In this document: one piece after another, positions 40,900-51,200 of the stretch
How positions within the stretch are numbered: position 1 is the first letter of the stretch
Layout of the letters: every line of letters starts with the position of its first letter
Origin: Anisodus tanguticus
Taxonomy: Eukaryota; Streptophyta; Magnoliopsida; Solanales; Solanaceae
Reading direction: 5' to 3'
Assembly: GCA_034509755.1 (NCBI GenBank)
Contig: CM067553.1
Location: 46,566,110-46,630,109, forward strand
Length of the DNA stretch: 64,000 bases
The notes under the pieces: model-generated
The model's database searches: none
What the model was told of the DNA's origin: nothing
Seen by the model: only the letters and a program-made list of their open reading frames with translations
Translations under genes and position numbers: made by a program

Positions 40900-41857
40900 A
40901 TGACAATTAGTCTCAGGTTTCTTGCCACAAAAATGGCATTTAGAGCATAATTGAATCTCTCTCTTTATTATATTCTCTCCTATTAAGCAAGCCTATTTGA
41001 CCACCAACCAAAAGAAGGAAGCCACTTCGTGTGGATTCTAACTTTCCAAATATTCTTCCATGACCACAGCTCTAGCATATTGGGAGCTTATTGTTCATAA
41101 TAAGCAGACTCTTCTGCTGGAGGAATATAATGCCAACCTGTGGCAAATGCAAAGAACAGCTTTAGGGAGTCCAAGGCACTTTGCAGCATGGACGGAGCCA
41201 CCTTAGGCGAAGGGTGGTCCGGTGCCCATCCTCCGCCAGAATTAAACGGTGTACATATGTTAAATGTTAACTATTATGAGTATATATTTAATTTGGCTAT
41301 TAGTTAGATCAATAACACTTCAGTGATGAACAAGAGTAACACAAACGCTAAAAGAAATAGTGAAATTTCAAAGTAAGGTTCCACGCTCTTATAAATTTGT
41401 CAAAAATTTCATTTAAACATCTCGACTGAGACCATGACTTATTGAAAAGTAAGACATTAACAATCGGAGGAGTAAGACAAACAAATTGAAACAGAGAAAA
41501 TAACAAAAATTACACCTAAAAAAGTCTCACCACTCTTGAAATAGATTTAAAAAACATAAATTACAAAATATGCACTTCCAAATGTGAAATGCCGTTAAAA
41601 TATTTTTTATTTTCTCAGTTCCAATTAAATTTAACAATCAGAATTTGATAAATATCTGACGGAGATAAAAAATACTCATTTTTGACAAACTTAAAGGACC
41701 AAAACTTCTCAAGTTATACTTAAATGACTATATTCAACTTACTATCAAAAGATAAGAGACCATTTTTATCATTTTCTCGAGGTACGCAATAAAACTTTTG
41801 GTCCTGTGTCTAGTTGTCTACTACATTCAATCTAGAGGTCCATCTCCTAGATCATCA
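40900..41857. other. Intergenic sequence with element fragments
   Basis: 41186-41230 holds a lone hAT MITE end (ATGGACGGAGCCACCTTAGG). 41455-41510 holds one end of a Stowaway-type element (GGAGTAAGACAAACAAATTG). No gene is seen. Confidence 0.45.
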
Positions 41858-43391
41858 AATTGTAGGATTTTTATTGGGTACAAATCATATAAGTAAGGCA
41901 CAACGGAAGTTTAAAATCTTTGATTTTTACTTACCCAACAATAATTCTGGTATGATTATACAACAATGGAACTTGTAATATAAAACATATACTTACAAGT
42001 TGGAAAATCTGGAGTCTTTTTCTACTGTTAGGTGCACACGCGATTGCCCTTCCAATTGCAAGCTCCAAGCTTCAATGTACTCCTCCTTCGGAAAGCTAGG
42101 AAATCCGACAAAGGTTCGAGAGAGTATTTTATTCTTAAGTCTCTAAGGCTTAGAATGTTATTCTGAAAATTGGTGGTGAATAATGAAAGTGAATGCCTCT
42201 ATTTATAGTTGAAAATTAGGTCAAAAAATCGGATTAGGGTTTGACCTTGGGCCTGGTCCAAAATCGACGCAGAGGCGCTGCGGCGCTCGACGTGCACTTG
42301 CACTGTCTCGATTTAATTTCCGTGCATTCTTAATAAAATCCAAAATCCAATTTTGACTTAATTAATGTAATCATTATTCATTTAAATATCTCGATTCCAA
42401 ATCGAACATTTTTAATTACTCTCTCAATACATCCTTAGATCGAAACGGACGATCGACATAGTGTGACCCTACATGCCTTCTCATATTGACATTAATCAAA
42501 TTAAGGTCTACGCGGAACTCCTAGACGGCGCCGGAAGACGAACTCAATATATGAAGTACGTTTACGCAAATCCAGTAAACTTAACCTTTATGTGGTAAGA
42601 TAAAATCCTTTCAGTCACGACACACCCGATCAAGCTTAGGATTTGTCAAGTGTCTATCCAAATGGCTTAATCATTGTATCTCATCTATATTAGTCGACGA
42701 CTAGACCATATTCTAAATATGTCTATTGCGTTGGCCAACGACTTAGTCAACCTAATATCACTGAGAATCCGAGTGTTCTCTCGAACATACATTCGAGGAA
42801 TGAATCCTAATCTTGGCTCAACTACCACCTTCAATCCACATCGTAATGTACCCGATACAAGCCGTATCTCAACCTACAAGGCATTTGAGCTTAGGACGGG
42901 ATCAAAGTACATTACTTTGTAGATAAGGCGCGTATTGACCTCAAGTCTAAGGATTTCTATCTACCACACGCTGATCATACGTTAGACAAGTATAACAAAC
43001 AACATATCAGCAGGGTATACCAATACTTCCAAAGTATCCATGTGTCCATCACAAGTAACCATTACTCGTAGCAGGTGAGACATACTACATCCTCTAAGGA
43101 TGTGATGTAGACCACATGTTGACTTATCACACATCATCGATATCCCATTCTCGATGATCATTAGTCGAGGCTATTTTAAGAGTTACGCTCTATCATAAAA
43201 TATTTCACTCTATTAATGACAACGTAAGCTCAAGGGATGCACATTAGTGAATAATTACAAACAATCAAATAATAATTCAATAATTGCAAATGTCAAAATA
43301 TTAATCTCCATTAATAATAATATGAATGTGTATAAAGTACATTTGTCCTAATACAAATTGTCTCTAGGACATAAATATACTTTCACAAATT
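41858..43391 (-). mobile_element. Solo LTR, about 1.5 kb
   Basis: The sequence between TGTAGGATTTTTATTGG (41861) and ATATACTTTCACA (43387) has LTR-type ends and LTR-like contents on the - strand but no internal coding region. AAATT flanks it on both sides (41858-41862 and 43387-43391), overlapping the TG and CA ends by one base. A GC-rich patch, GAGGCGCTGCGGCGCTCG, at about 42270 recurs in the LTR-like sequence at the window's right edge. It was probably formed by recombination between two LTRs. An 82-codon frame inside it (42674-42922) has no recognisable content. Confidence 0.65.
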
Positions 43392-43532
43392 ACAAGAAGT
43401 CTATCCTCCTAGAGGTCTAATTATATCACCAAGGTTCGAATTCTACCCGACACAGCCAGTGCCAACTTCCAAAAGCACGAAAACTGAGCAACTAAGTACA
43501 ATCACAGCAACAACAACAACAGAATTATAAAG

Positions 43533-43837
43533 TAAATTGTAGGCATAATACATAAATAGGCCCCACAAAGTTTTTCTCAGCTGATAAGTATGTCATTCAA
43601 TTTTGGATGTGCACAAATAGACACATAAGCTTTTATACAGTTGAATACGTAAACATAAATGTTTATGTAACACATAAATTTTAAAAGTATCTAGATGATC
43701 ATTTTATAAGTTGGATTGTTCAACTGACAAAGTGGAGACAATTTGAGTTACTATTTGTGCACACCTAAAGTTGGAGGGCATATTTGCCAGCTGAGACCAA
43801 ATTTGAGTGTTTGTTTATGTATTATGCTTAAATTGTA
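43533..43837. mobile_element. 287-bp Mutator-type MITE with 9-bp TSD
   Basis: The element (43542-43828) has termini GGCATAATACATAAA and TTTATGTATTATGCT (14 of 15 bases inverted). It is flanked by the perfect 9-bp duplication TAAATTGTA (43533-43541 and 43829-43837). A 9-bp duplication is characteristic of Mutator-like transposition. It is non-coding. Confidence 0.88.
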
Positions 43838-43899
43838 CAATAAAAAATGGTGGTGGTGAAGTAAAGAAGCCGACGGGGGAGTTTTTATTTTATTTTTTA

Positions 43900-44106
43900 T
43901 TAGTCGATTGGTAGGAGTGATTATCCCGTATAGATGATACTGGATGGGATAACTATCCTTCATATGGGATAATTTATCCCACCTTTTATCCCATATAGAT
44001 AGATTTGATTGAACACCAAAGGAGTTATCCAACTAATTAAACATGAGATAATTTAAATTCTACGGAACTATTATTTCATTCCATTCTAGTTCTCCTACCA
44101 AACAAG
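43900..44106. mobile_element. MITE with GATTGGTAGGAG termini
   Basis: GATTGGTAGGAGTGATTATCC at the left and CTAGTTCTCCTACCAAAC at the right form terminal inverted repeats. The interior contains several ATCCCATATAG/TATGGGATAA inverted words. The boundaries are approximate. Confidence 0.6.
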
Positions 44107-44449
44107 ATTGTAATAAGCCAATGCACAAATTCACAAGTGGAATTGAATTCGAATCTTTGGAATTCTGGACCATTTGAGTTGACGTATTTTTCTCCTTTAT
44201 CACTAATTACCTTAGCATAGCATAGTTACAGGGTAGACTTTTTACTGGGTGGTTAGTTGTTGCTGGCCGTCTATTTTGACCAAAGGAGCCAGCTTTCTAA
44301 GGCCTAAGCAAAATAATCATTGTACTCTCTAGTTGCTCGAAGTATTAAAACCTTTTATTTCTGTCCATAAAAACGAGGATGATTTAGTAGTAACTCAGGG
44401 GCATTTTGGTTCATACACTACATTAATTATGATTTAATATTAAAACCTT

Positions 44450-45205
44450 AGAAATAGAATATTTAGTGGTATCACTGCTAATTAAATTAACGAGTTTGAT
44501 GTTTTTATTTGTTGGGTATTATAGCGTATCAAACAGTTCTCAATGAAGAAGGACGCGAAGACTTGCTTAAATGCTGGAGGAAAAATGAGAAGACATTTCG
44601 GACACTATCAAAGATGACACGAGATGTATTGAACATTCAAGCGTCATCAACAACGTCTGAAAGTGTTTTTCTCCGGAAGATTTCAAATAGGAGAACACAT
44701 ACACTCATTAGCGGGAGACAACTTAGAGATTGCAGTTTTATTCAGAGATTGGATACGAGCGGAGCGTAGAAGGTGCGGTCAATCGGAGATCAACGAAGAA
44801 GATGACGAAAACTACAACGAAATATTGTCCGACGGAGGTGGAAGCGACGTTGACCAATTTGACCAACAAATTCCAATTCCAACCGAAGAACAACAAGACA
44901 TTGTGAAGAAATTAGAAAAGTTGTTTATAAATATGTGATTTTTTTCCAATTTTGAAATTGTATTACAAAAAAATCATATTTCTATTAAATAATATAAGAG
45001 GCACAAAAACAACCTTGGAATGTTTTTATTACACCATCTTGTTCAATTATTGAAGTGTTTATATATATTAAGTGCCAAAAAACCCCGGTTCCGACCCCGC
45101 CCCGCCAGTCCCGGCCCACCGGTCCCGCCACAGCCCCGAACCCGATCCAATCCCAGTCACGCCGGGTCCCGTCCCGCCGGGACCCACCCCGAACCGGCCC
45201 ACCAC
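44450..45205 (+). pseudogene. hAT transposase 3' remnant, second copy
   Basis: A relative of 10961-12582 that starts within the coding region. Frames at 44509-44769 and 44663-44938 encode VLNEEGREDLLKCWRKNEKT, MTRDVLNIQASSTTSESVF (the hAT dimerisation motif), then RFQIGEHIHSLAGDNLEIAV and LFRDWIRAERRRCGQSEINE. The acidic C-terminus ends in KLEKLFINM and a stop at 44936. One frameshift near 44670 separates the two frames, and a 5' deletion removes the rest. The GC-rich subterminal region (45080-45195) is retained, but the terminal inverted repeat is lost. The 3' coding region is better preserved here than in the first copy. Confidence 0.8.
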
Positions 45206-45248
45206 CCATATATGATAGTACTTAGTAAAGAAAAAAATATTAATAATT

Positions 45249-45275
45249 TTTTTATTTATTTATTTATTTATTTAT
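45249..45275. repeat. (TTTA)n microsatellite
   Basis: About seven TTTA units in the repeat copy 45230-45530. Confidence 0.9.
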
Positions 45276-45644
45276 GTAATAGTAATATATACATTATTGT
45301 TTCACAAATTATCCCGCATAAAATAGATATAGTTTCTCATAATATAATATACTATATATTATTTAATACTGCTAACTAAATATTATGTTAATTATATTGT
45401 GATTATTTTTTCTAATAGGATCAACTAAAAGCTCTATTATTTCATGTAAAATTTTATACTGGAATTATTTTTCCAATGCCTTCAACCAAAATGGCAAGAG
45501 CTTCATCACCTTCCAGTTTAGACATACAAATCTTAGTTTTTTTAGTTTGTTTTTGAAATAATTGTTTGATGGTATATTGCAGTTATTTTTTCACTACAAC
45601 TTGTTGAGAATATACAACAACACATCCAATATAGTTTCACAAGT

Positions 45645-45755
45645 GGGATCCGGAGAGAGAAAAAAGGACAGCCTGATGCGGGTTGGATCACAAGGGTGTA
45701 TTGTACGCAATCTTACTCTGTATTTCTGCAATAGACTATTTTCACGACGCTAACA
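45645..45755 (-). mobile_element. Au-type SINE, partial (reverse)
   Basis: CGGGTTGGATCACAAGGGTG, TGTACGCAATCTTACTCTG and TATTTCTGCAATAGACTATT are the inverse of the Au middle region. The head and the last bases are missing or diverged. Confidence 0.7.
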
Positions 45756-46939
45756 AAAGTTTTTAGATGAAATGATCATACTTCATGATATTAGAGCAGA
45801 CAAAGGTCATGTAACATGTTTGAACCATGAAAAAAAAATTAGGCATGCACATGAGGAGGCGTATGGAAAATATGATCACCTCAATACAACTTGAAGTTAT
45901 GTTTTCAAATTTTAACTAGTTTTTCAAATAAAAAGATTCTTCCCCTCACAAAGCTTTAGCATTTTTCAAATATAATACTCAGTTCAAACAATTTTAACTT
46001 TTAAATACTTTTTTATCAATTTAACTTTAAATACTTATTTCTGTTGGTTACAATGGTGCAGAAAACGAAAATAAGTAACTGCTAAGTATTACAACACAAT
46101 GAAATTATAACAATCTGAAATTTCAATAAACTGGAACAGTTTTGATATGCTGAGTCGAGTGATGACACTCTGTCTTTAAGATAAGATTGCCCCGTATATA
46201 TCCTTTCTACGTTCTGGACAATAGTCTCCCAAGATAAAACAACAACTCAACAAATGAGCAAAGGAAACTTAAGTGTTACTTTGAAGAATTTTTAGTAATG
46301 AAATGATGTTCGAAAGTAGTAGGAATAATATGATTTTGTTTGTATGTTCTGTGTTGTCTCAACAATTGGCAAAGACTTCATTATATAGTTGTAAGGAGAG
46401 GACCTACCAACTACCACATAATTGTTGTTACTGGCCAAGTAATGGCAATTATGGAGGTAGTAATTCAGCCAAAATAAATGGTGAATTGATGTGCAACAGA
46501 TTAGCTTTTAGGGAGCGTTATTCAGCCAAAATAAATGACTGAATTGAGTGCATATTAATGTTGGTTAACGTTCCAAAACCCAACAACAAAAACTTCTCTG
46601 CCCAAATTAACTTATCAGAAACTTCAGGGACCAAACTGTAAATATGAAGTAATTTGGGTCCCCACCGATGAGGGAGGATTGGTTTAAATACCACACTTTT
46701 TCATGCTTCAAACACCTCATTCCGTGGACCAATATCTCTTTCATTTCTCAACGAAATTTGACGATCCTTGGCCCTACAGTCATCTACTTACTTAGTAGAT
46801 TATGCACGTGTGAAGAACCGAAGTTTCCAACATGCGGAACACTAGTGTTTAAGTCATTAAAGATGGTTGGACGCAACTCCAATCAAAGATAATTTTTCAA
46901 CAATTTCCCCCGAATATCACTCAATTTATCTCCAATCAT

Positions 46940-47245
46940 CTAATCAATCTACCATGTGAAGTATTCGAATCACTCTTAAGATAAATACAGAATAATTATA
47001 GATTCCTTGACACAAACTAAAAAAAAATATAGAAAAAAATAAATCATTTTCAAATTAGCTAGTTTCTTCGCATGTTCCTAAATTCTGTCTTTTAGTCCCT
47101 CTTTTTTATTTTTTTTATTTAAAATAGTGTCTATTCTTTTTCATCTTCCACTTTCCTTTACTCTTCCCTTTTCATTTTCTATTACCCAACAAAAGCTCCA
47201 TTAATTCTGAAATCTGAAACTCTTTTTTCTTACATTAAAAATATA
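46940..47245 (+). repeat. Upstream copy of ankyrin-gene leader region
   Basis: This matches 47857-48160, directly before the ankyrin gene's start codon: GATAAATACAGAATAATTAT, AGATTCCTTGACACAAAC, CTTCGCATGTTCCTAAATTC, TTTTTCATCTTCCACTTTCC and GAAATCTGAAACTC. The ATG and first coding bases are not included. The gene thus has two copies of its CT-rich leader/promoter region, about 900 bp apart. Confidence 0.75.
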
Positions 47246-47259
47246 TTTTTCTTTAAATA

Positions 47260-47510
47260 GTTTTATTTATACAATGTTAATGTATGTATTCTTATTTTTT
47301 AAATTCTTCCACATAAAATAATATATAACAATTTGTATACCTTAATATATACTATTATTTAATATCACCAATCAAATACTATATTAATTATATTAATATT
47401 TAGTTTCTAATATAATTAACTAAATATTATATTATTTTATACGAAATTTTATGGTGGAATAAATTTCCAATGCCTTCAACCAAATGGTAGGAGCTTCATC
47501 AACTCCACTC
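47260..47510 (+). repeat. AT-rich repeat, second copy of 45230-45530
   Basis: It shares ACTATTATTTAATA, AATATTATGTTAATTATATT-like words and the right end CCAATGCCTTCAACCAAATG with 45230-45530. It is probably a MITE of unknown class. Confidence 0.55.
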
Positions 47511-47679
47511 TACCGAGTAACCATCAAAGATGTGATGTCGCGGATGAAGCTGTTTTGAGTATAATTTTTTTTTAGTAGGGATGAGCAGATTTACCTTGTC
47601 CCGAAGAGAGTCACGTAGGCACTAGTTCATCAATTTTTTTACTATATATATAAATAATAAAGGACACTGCTTGTGTACA

Positions 47680-47760
47680 AAGTTGGCCGTTGGCCTGGTG
47701 GTGAGGTGCTGCACTTTCGGGGGAGAGGTCGTGAATTTGCAAAACATCAATCTTTTTTAA
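47680..47760 (+). mobile_element. Possible tRNA-derived SINE head
   Basis: TTGGCCTGGTGGTGAGGTGC (A-box-like) and GAGGTCGTGAATTTGC (B-box-like) are spaced as in tRNA-derived SINEs, followed by T-rich sequence. The family is not recognised. Confidence 0.35.
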
Positions 47761-48211
47761 TATTTTAAGTTGTATACTCTTTTACGTGGTAACACTGCTT
47801 ATGAAAAATACTGCATATGCTATTGGCTTTCCCCAAATAAATCTACACAGCAAAGAACTTCAATCAACCAAGTGAAGTGTTTAGAATCAAATTTGAGATA
47901 AATACAGAATAATTATAGATTCTTTGACACAAACCAAAACCAAAACCAAAACCAAAAATTAGAAAAATAAATATAAATCGTTTTCAACTGGCTAGTTTCT
48001 CTGCACGTTCCTCAATTCTGTCTTGTAGTTCCTCTTTTTTATTTTTTATTTTTCATTTTTTATTTAAAATAGTGTTTATTCTTTTTCATCTTCCACTTTC
48101 CTTTACTCTTCCTTTTTTCAGGATTTCTCAAATCTGAAACTCTTTTTTTCTTGACTCTGTTTACGTCAATTCAATTCTTCTCTGATTTTCTTTTTCTTTT
48201 TATTTTAAAGG

Positions 48212-51200
48212 ATGGCTTCTACTGTGGAAGAAGGTAACTTTTAACCATATCTGTATTTTTACATATAATTGAAAATTTTCATTATTGATTTGATCATGGA
48301 ATTATCAGTAGCTAGTTTCATATTTATCAGTGTTTTTGCTTTATTAGCTGGAGATGTAGTTATAAGAATATGGATATTTCATGTTGAATAGTAACACATG
48401 GTGGTTTAAGGGATGGGTGATATCGTTATATGATAACGGACTTGTGCAATCCTTCACTCATGAGCTAATTTTTGGGTTAAGTTAGACTAATGTGTCATAT
48501 CTTTACATAGTATCATGACCCATCCCAGATGTCCATCCCTGTCGTGAGATGGGTTGTTGAAGAGTACCCCATCGGACTCTTTTGGGGTTGAGTTAAACCC
48601 AAAATTCATTCTTTATATTTTGTAGTATAGATTTCTATGTAGGAAAAATGGTTCTTTTTATTAGCTAATTTCGAGATTTTCAGTGTTTTGTTGATTTATT
48701 AGCTGGAAATGTAGTTATAAGGATATGGGTATTTCATAGTATAGATTTATATGTTTGAAAAATGGTTCTTTAATTTTTTTTCGTCCATTGAATCAGTAGC
48801 TAATTTCGGAACTTTGAGTTTTTTCTTGCTTTATTAGCTGGAGATATAGTTATAAACATATGGGTTCGTAGTATAATCTTTTGAGCCGAGGTTCTATTGG
48901 AAACAACATCTCTACCCCGCAAAGTTAGGTAAGTTATGCATATATCTTACCTTCCCCAGACCCCACTGTGTGGGATTACACCGGCTATGTTGTTGTTTGT
49001 TGGTATTTCGTAGTATAGATTTATATGTAGGAAAAAATGTTTCTTTTTATTAGCTAGTTTCGAGTTTTTCAGTGTTTTTTGATTTATTAGCTCAATATAT
49101 AGTTATAAGTATAATGGATATTTCTTAGTATATATTAATATGTAGGAAATATTGTTCTTTTTATTAGCTGGTTTCGAGATTTCAGTGTTTTTTGCTTTAT
49201 TAGCTCAAGATATAGTTTTAAGTGTATGGGTATTTCACAGTATAGATTAGTATGTTGGAAAAATGGATAAAAAAATAATCAATCGAATTATCAGTAGCTA
49301 CTATCGGAAATTTCAGTGTTTGGGTATTTCACAGTAGAGATTTATATGTAGAGAAAATGGTTATTTTCAAATAAATAAATAAAATTATCCATCGAATTAT
49401 CAGTAGCTAGTTTCAAAATTTTCCGTGTTTTTTTATTTATTAGCTGAAGATATAGTTATAAGTATATGGGTATTTCACAGCAGATATTTTTATGTAGGAA
49501 AAATGATTCTTTTTAATTTCTTTTAAAAAAATGATCCATTGAATTATCAGTAGCTACTTTTGGAATTTTCAGTATTTTTTGCTTTATTAGCTGAAGATAT
49601 TGTTATAAGTATATCAGGATTTCGTAGTATAGATTTATATGTTGGAAGAATGGTTCAATCTTTTTTCCCATCTAATTATCAGTCGCTGCTTTTGGAAATT
49701 TCAGTGTTCTTTTGCTTTATTAGTTCAAGAATATGGTTATAAGTATATGGGTATTTCTCAGTAGAGATTTATATGTTGGAAAAGCGATTCCTTTTAAATA
49801 AATAAGAAAAAATTATTCATCGAATTATCAGTTGCTGCTTTGGAAAATTTCAGTGTTCTTTTTTATCTTTATTAGCTCAAGATATAGTTATAACTATATG
49901 GGTATTCCGAAGGAGAGCCTTGGAGTAACTGGTAAAGTTGTTGTCATGTGACCAGGAGGTCATGGTTCAAGCCGTGGAAACAACCTCTTGCAGAAATGCA
50001 GGGTAAGGCTGCGTACATTAGATCCTTGTGGTCCAGCCCTTCTTCGGACACCGCGCATAGTGAAAGCTTGCTATCCTTTTTATATGGGTATTTCAGAGTA
50101 GAGATTTATATGTAGATACGATGGTCTTTTTTATATTATCCATTAAGTTTGTTCCTGTGGCTAGGGCTTATTGTGAACAAGAAGTGAAGATTTTGAGATG
50201 AAGACTTGAATCTAGTTTACTATGTTAGAGTAAAGTGTTGTACCTTGCATATGTACAAAATCATCAACTCATGAACGATTTACTTTTGTATGATTTTGCG
50301 GATTGCTTAGATGACAATATATCAATCAACAATACCTCAATTTGAAACTAGTTTGGTCAGCTATATACAACAACAACATACTCAGTGAAATCCACAATGT
50401 GGGGTCTGGGGAAGGTAGAGTGTACACAAACCTTACCTCTACTTTTTCGAGAGACCCTCGGCTCAAGACAAGACACAAGCTCAAGCAAAGTACGACAAAC
50501 AAAGTAAGTCATGATAGCGAATTATGAAAAAAGAATAAGCAAAAGAAGAGCAATAGCTAATGCAAGTAAATAAGACAAACAAAATACATATAACAACATA
50601 AATCAAACGTCAAGGGATTATAAGACAATACTGTGCCTACCAGTATGTTAGGCTAAGCGAGCCTACAATAATATTACTACAACTGCCAGTTTGTAAGCGT
50701 AGGTAGACTATGCTGGACTATCTACTACCCTTCTACCCTAATACGTGTCTCCATAACCCTTATCTAAGGTCATGTCCTCAGTGAGTTGCACATGCGCCAT
50801 ACCCCGTCTATCACCTCTCCTCAATACTTCCTCGGCCTACCTCTACCCTCCTGAACCCGTTCATAGCCAACCTCTCACTCCTCCGCACTGGGGCATTTGT
50901 GTCTCTCCTCCGCACGTGCCCAAACCATCTCAACCTCGCTTCCCGCATCTTATCCTTCACCGAGGTCACTGACTCTGTCGCGGATATCATCATTTCTAAT
51001 TCTATCTATGCCCACACATACATCTTAGCATCCTCATCTCCACAACTTTTATATTTTGGGTGTGCGAAGTCTTGATTGGCCAACACTCCGCCCCATACAA
51101 TATAGTCGGTCTAACCACCACCCTATAGAACTTGCCTATATCAATCCTTAAAATTGGGCCAATGTCATTCCAATACTAAAGAATGGCCTACAATGGCAAT

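Larger units (their letters stand above)
45206..46935. other. Intergenic, repeat-rich sequence
   Basis: 45230-45530 contains an AT-rich repeat ending CCAATGCCTTCAACCAAA that recurs at 47260-47510. No gene is recognised; a 79-codon and a 74-codon frame (46303-46542, 46668-46892) have no known content. Confidence 0.5.
48300..50160 (+). repeat. Tandem array in intron 1 of the ankyrin gene
   Basis: About ten degenerate units of roughly 110-150 bp, starting near 48309, 48664, 48798, 49057, 49167, 49297, 49408, 49550, 49679 and 49825. Shared words are ATTATCAGTAGCTAGTTTC, TTTCAGTGTTTTTTGCTTTA, TTAGCTGAAGATATAGTTAT, AAGTATATGGGTATTTCA and CAGTATAGATTTATATGT. Two SINEs landed inside it later (48880-49002 and 49907-50080). 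Its degeneracy indicates an old array. Confidence 0.85.

Noticed and set aside
42674..42922. 82-codon frame within the solo LTR
   Set aside because: LTRs do not normally encode proteins, there is no recognisable domain, and no leader or splice context.
50772..50972. 66-codon + strand frame rich in Pro and Ser
   Set aside because: It is the antisense shadow of the LINE reverse-transcriptase C-terminus encoded on the - strand.
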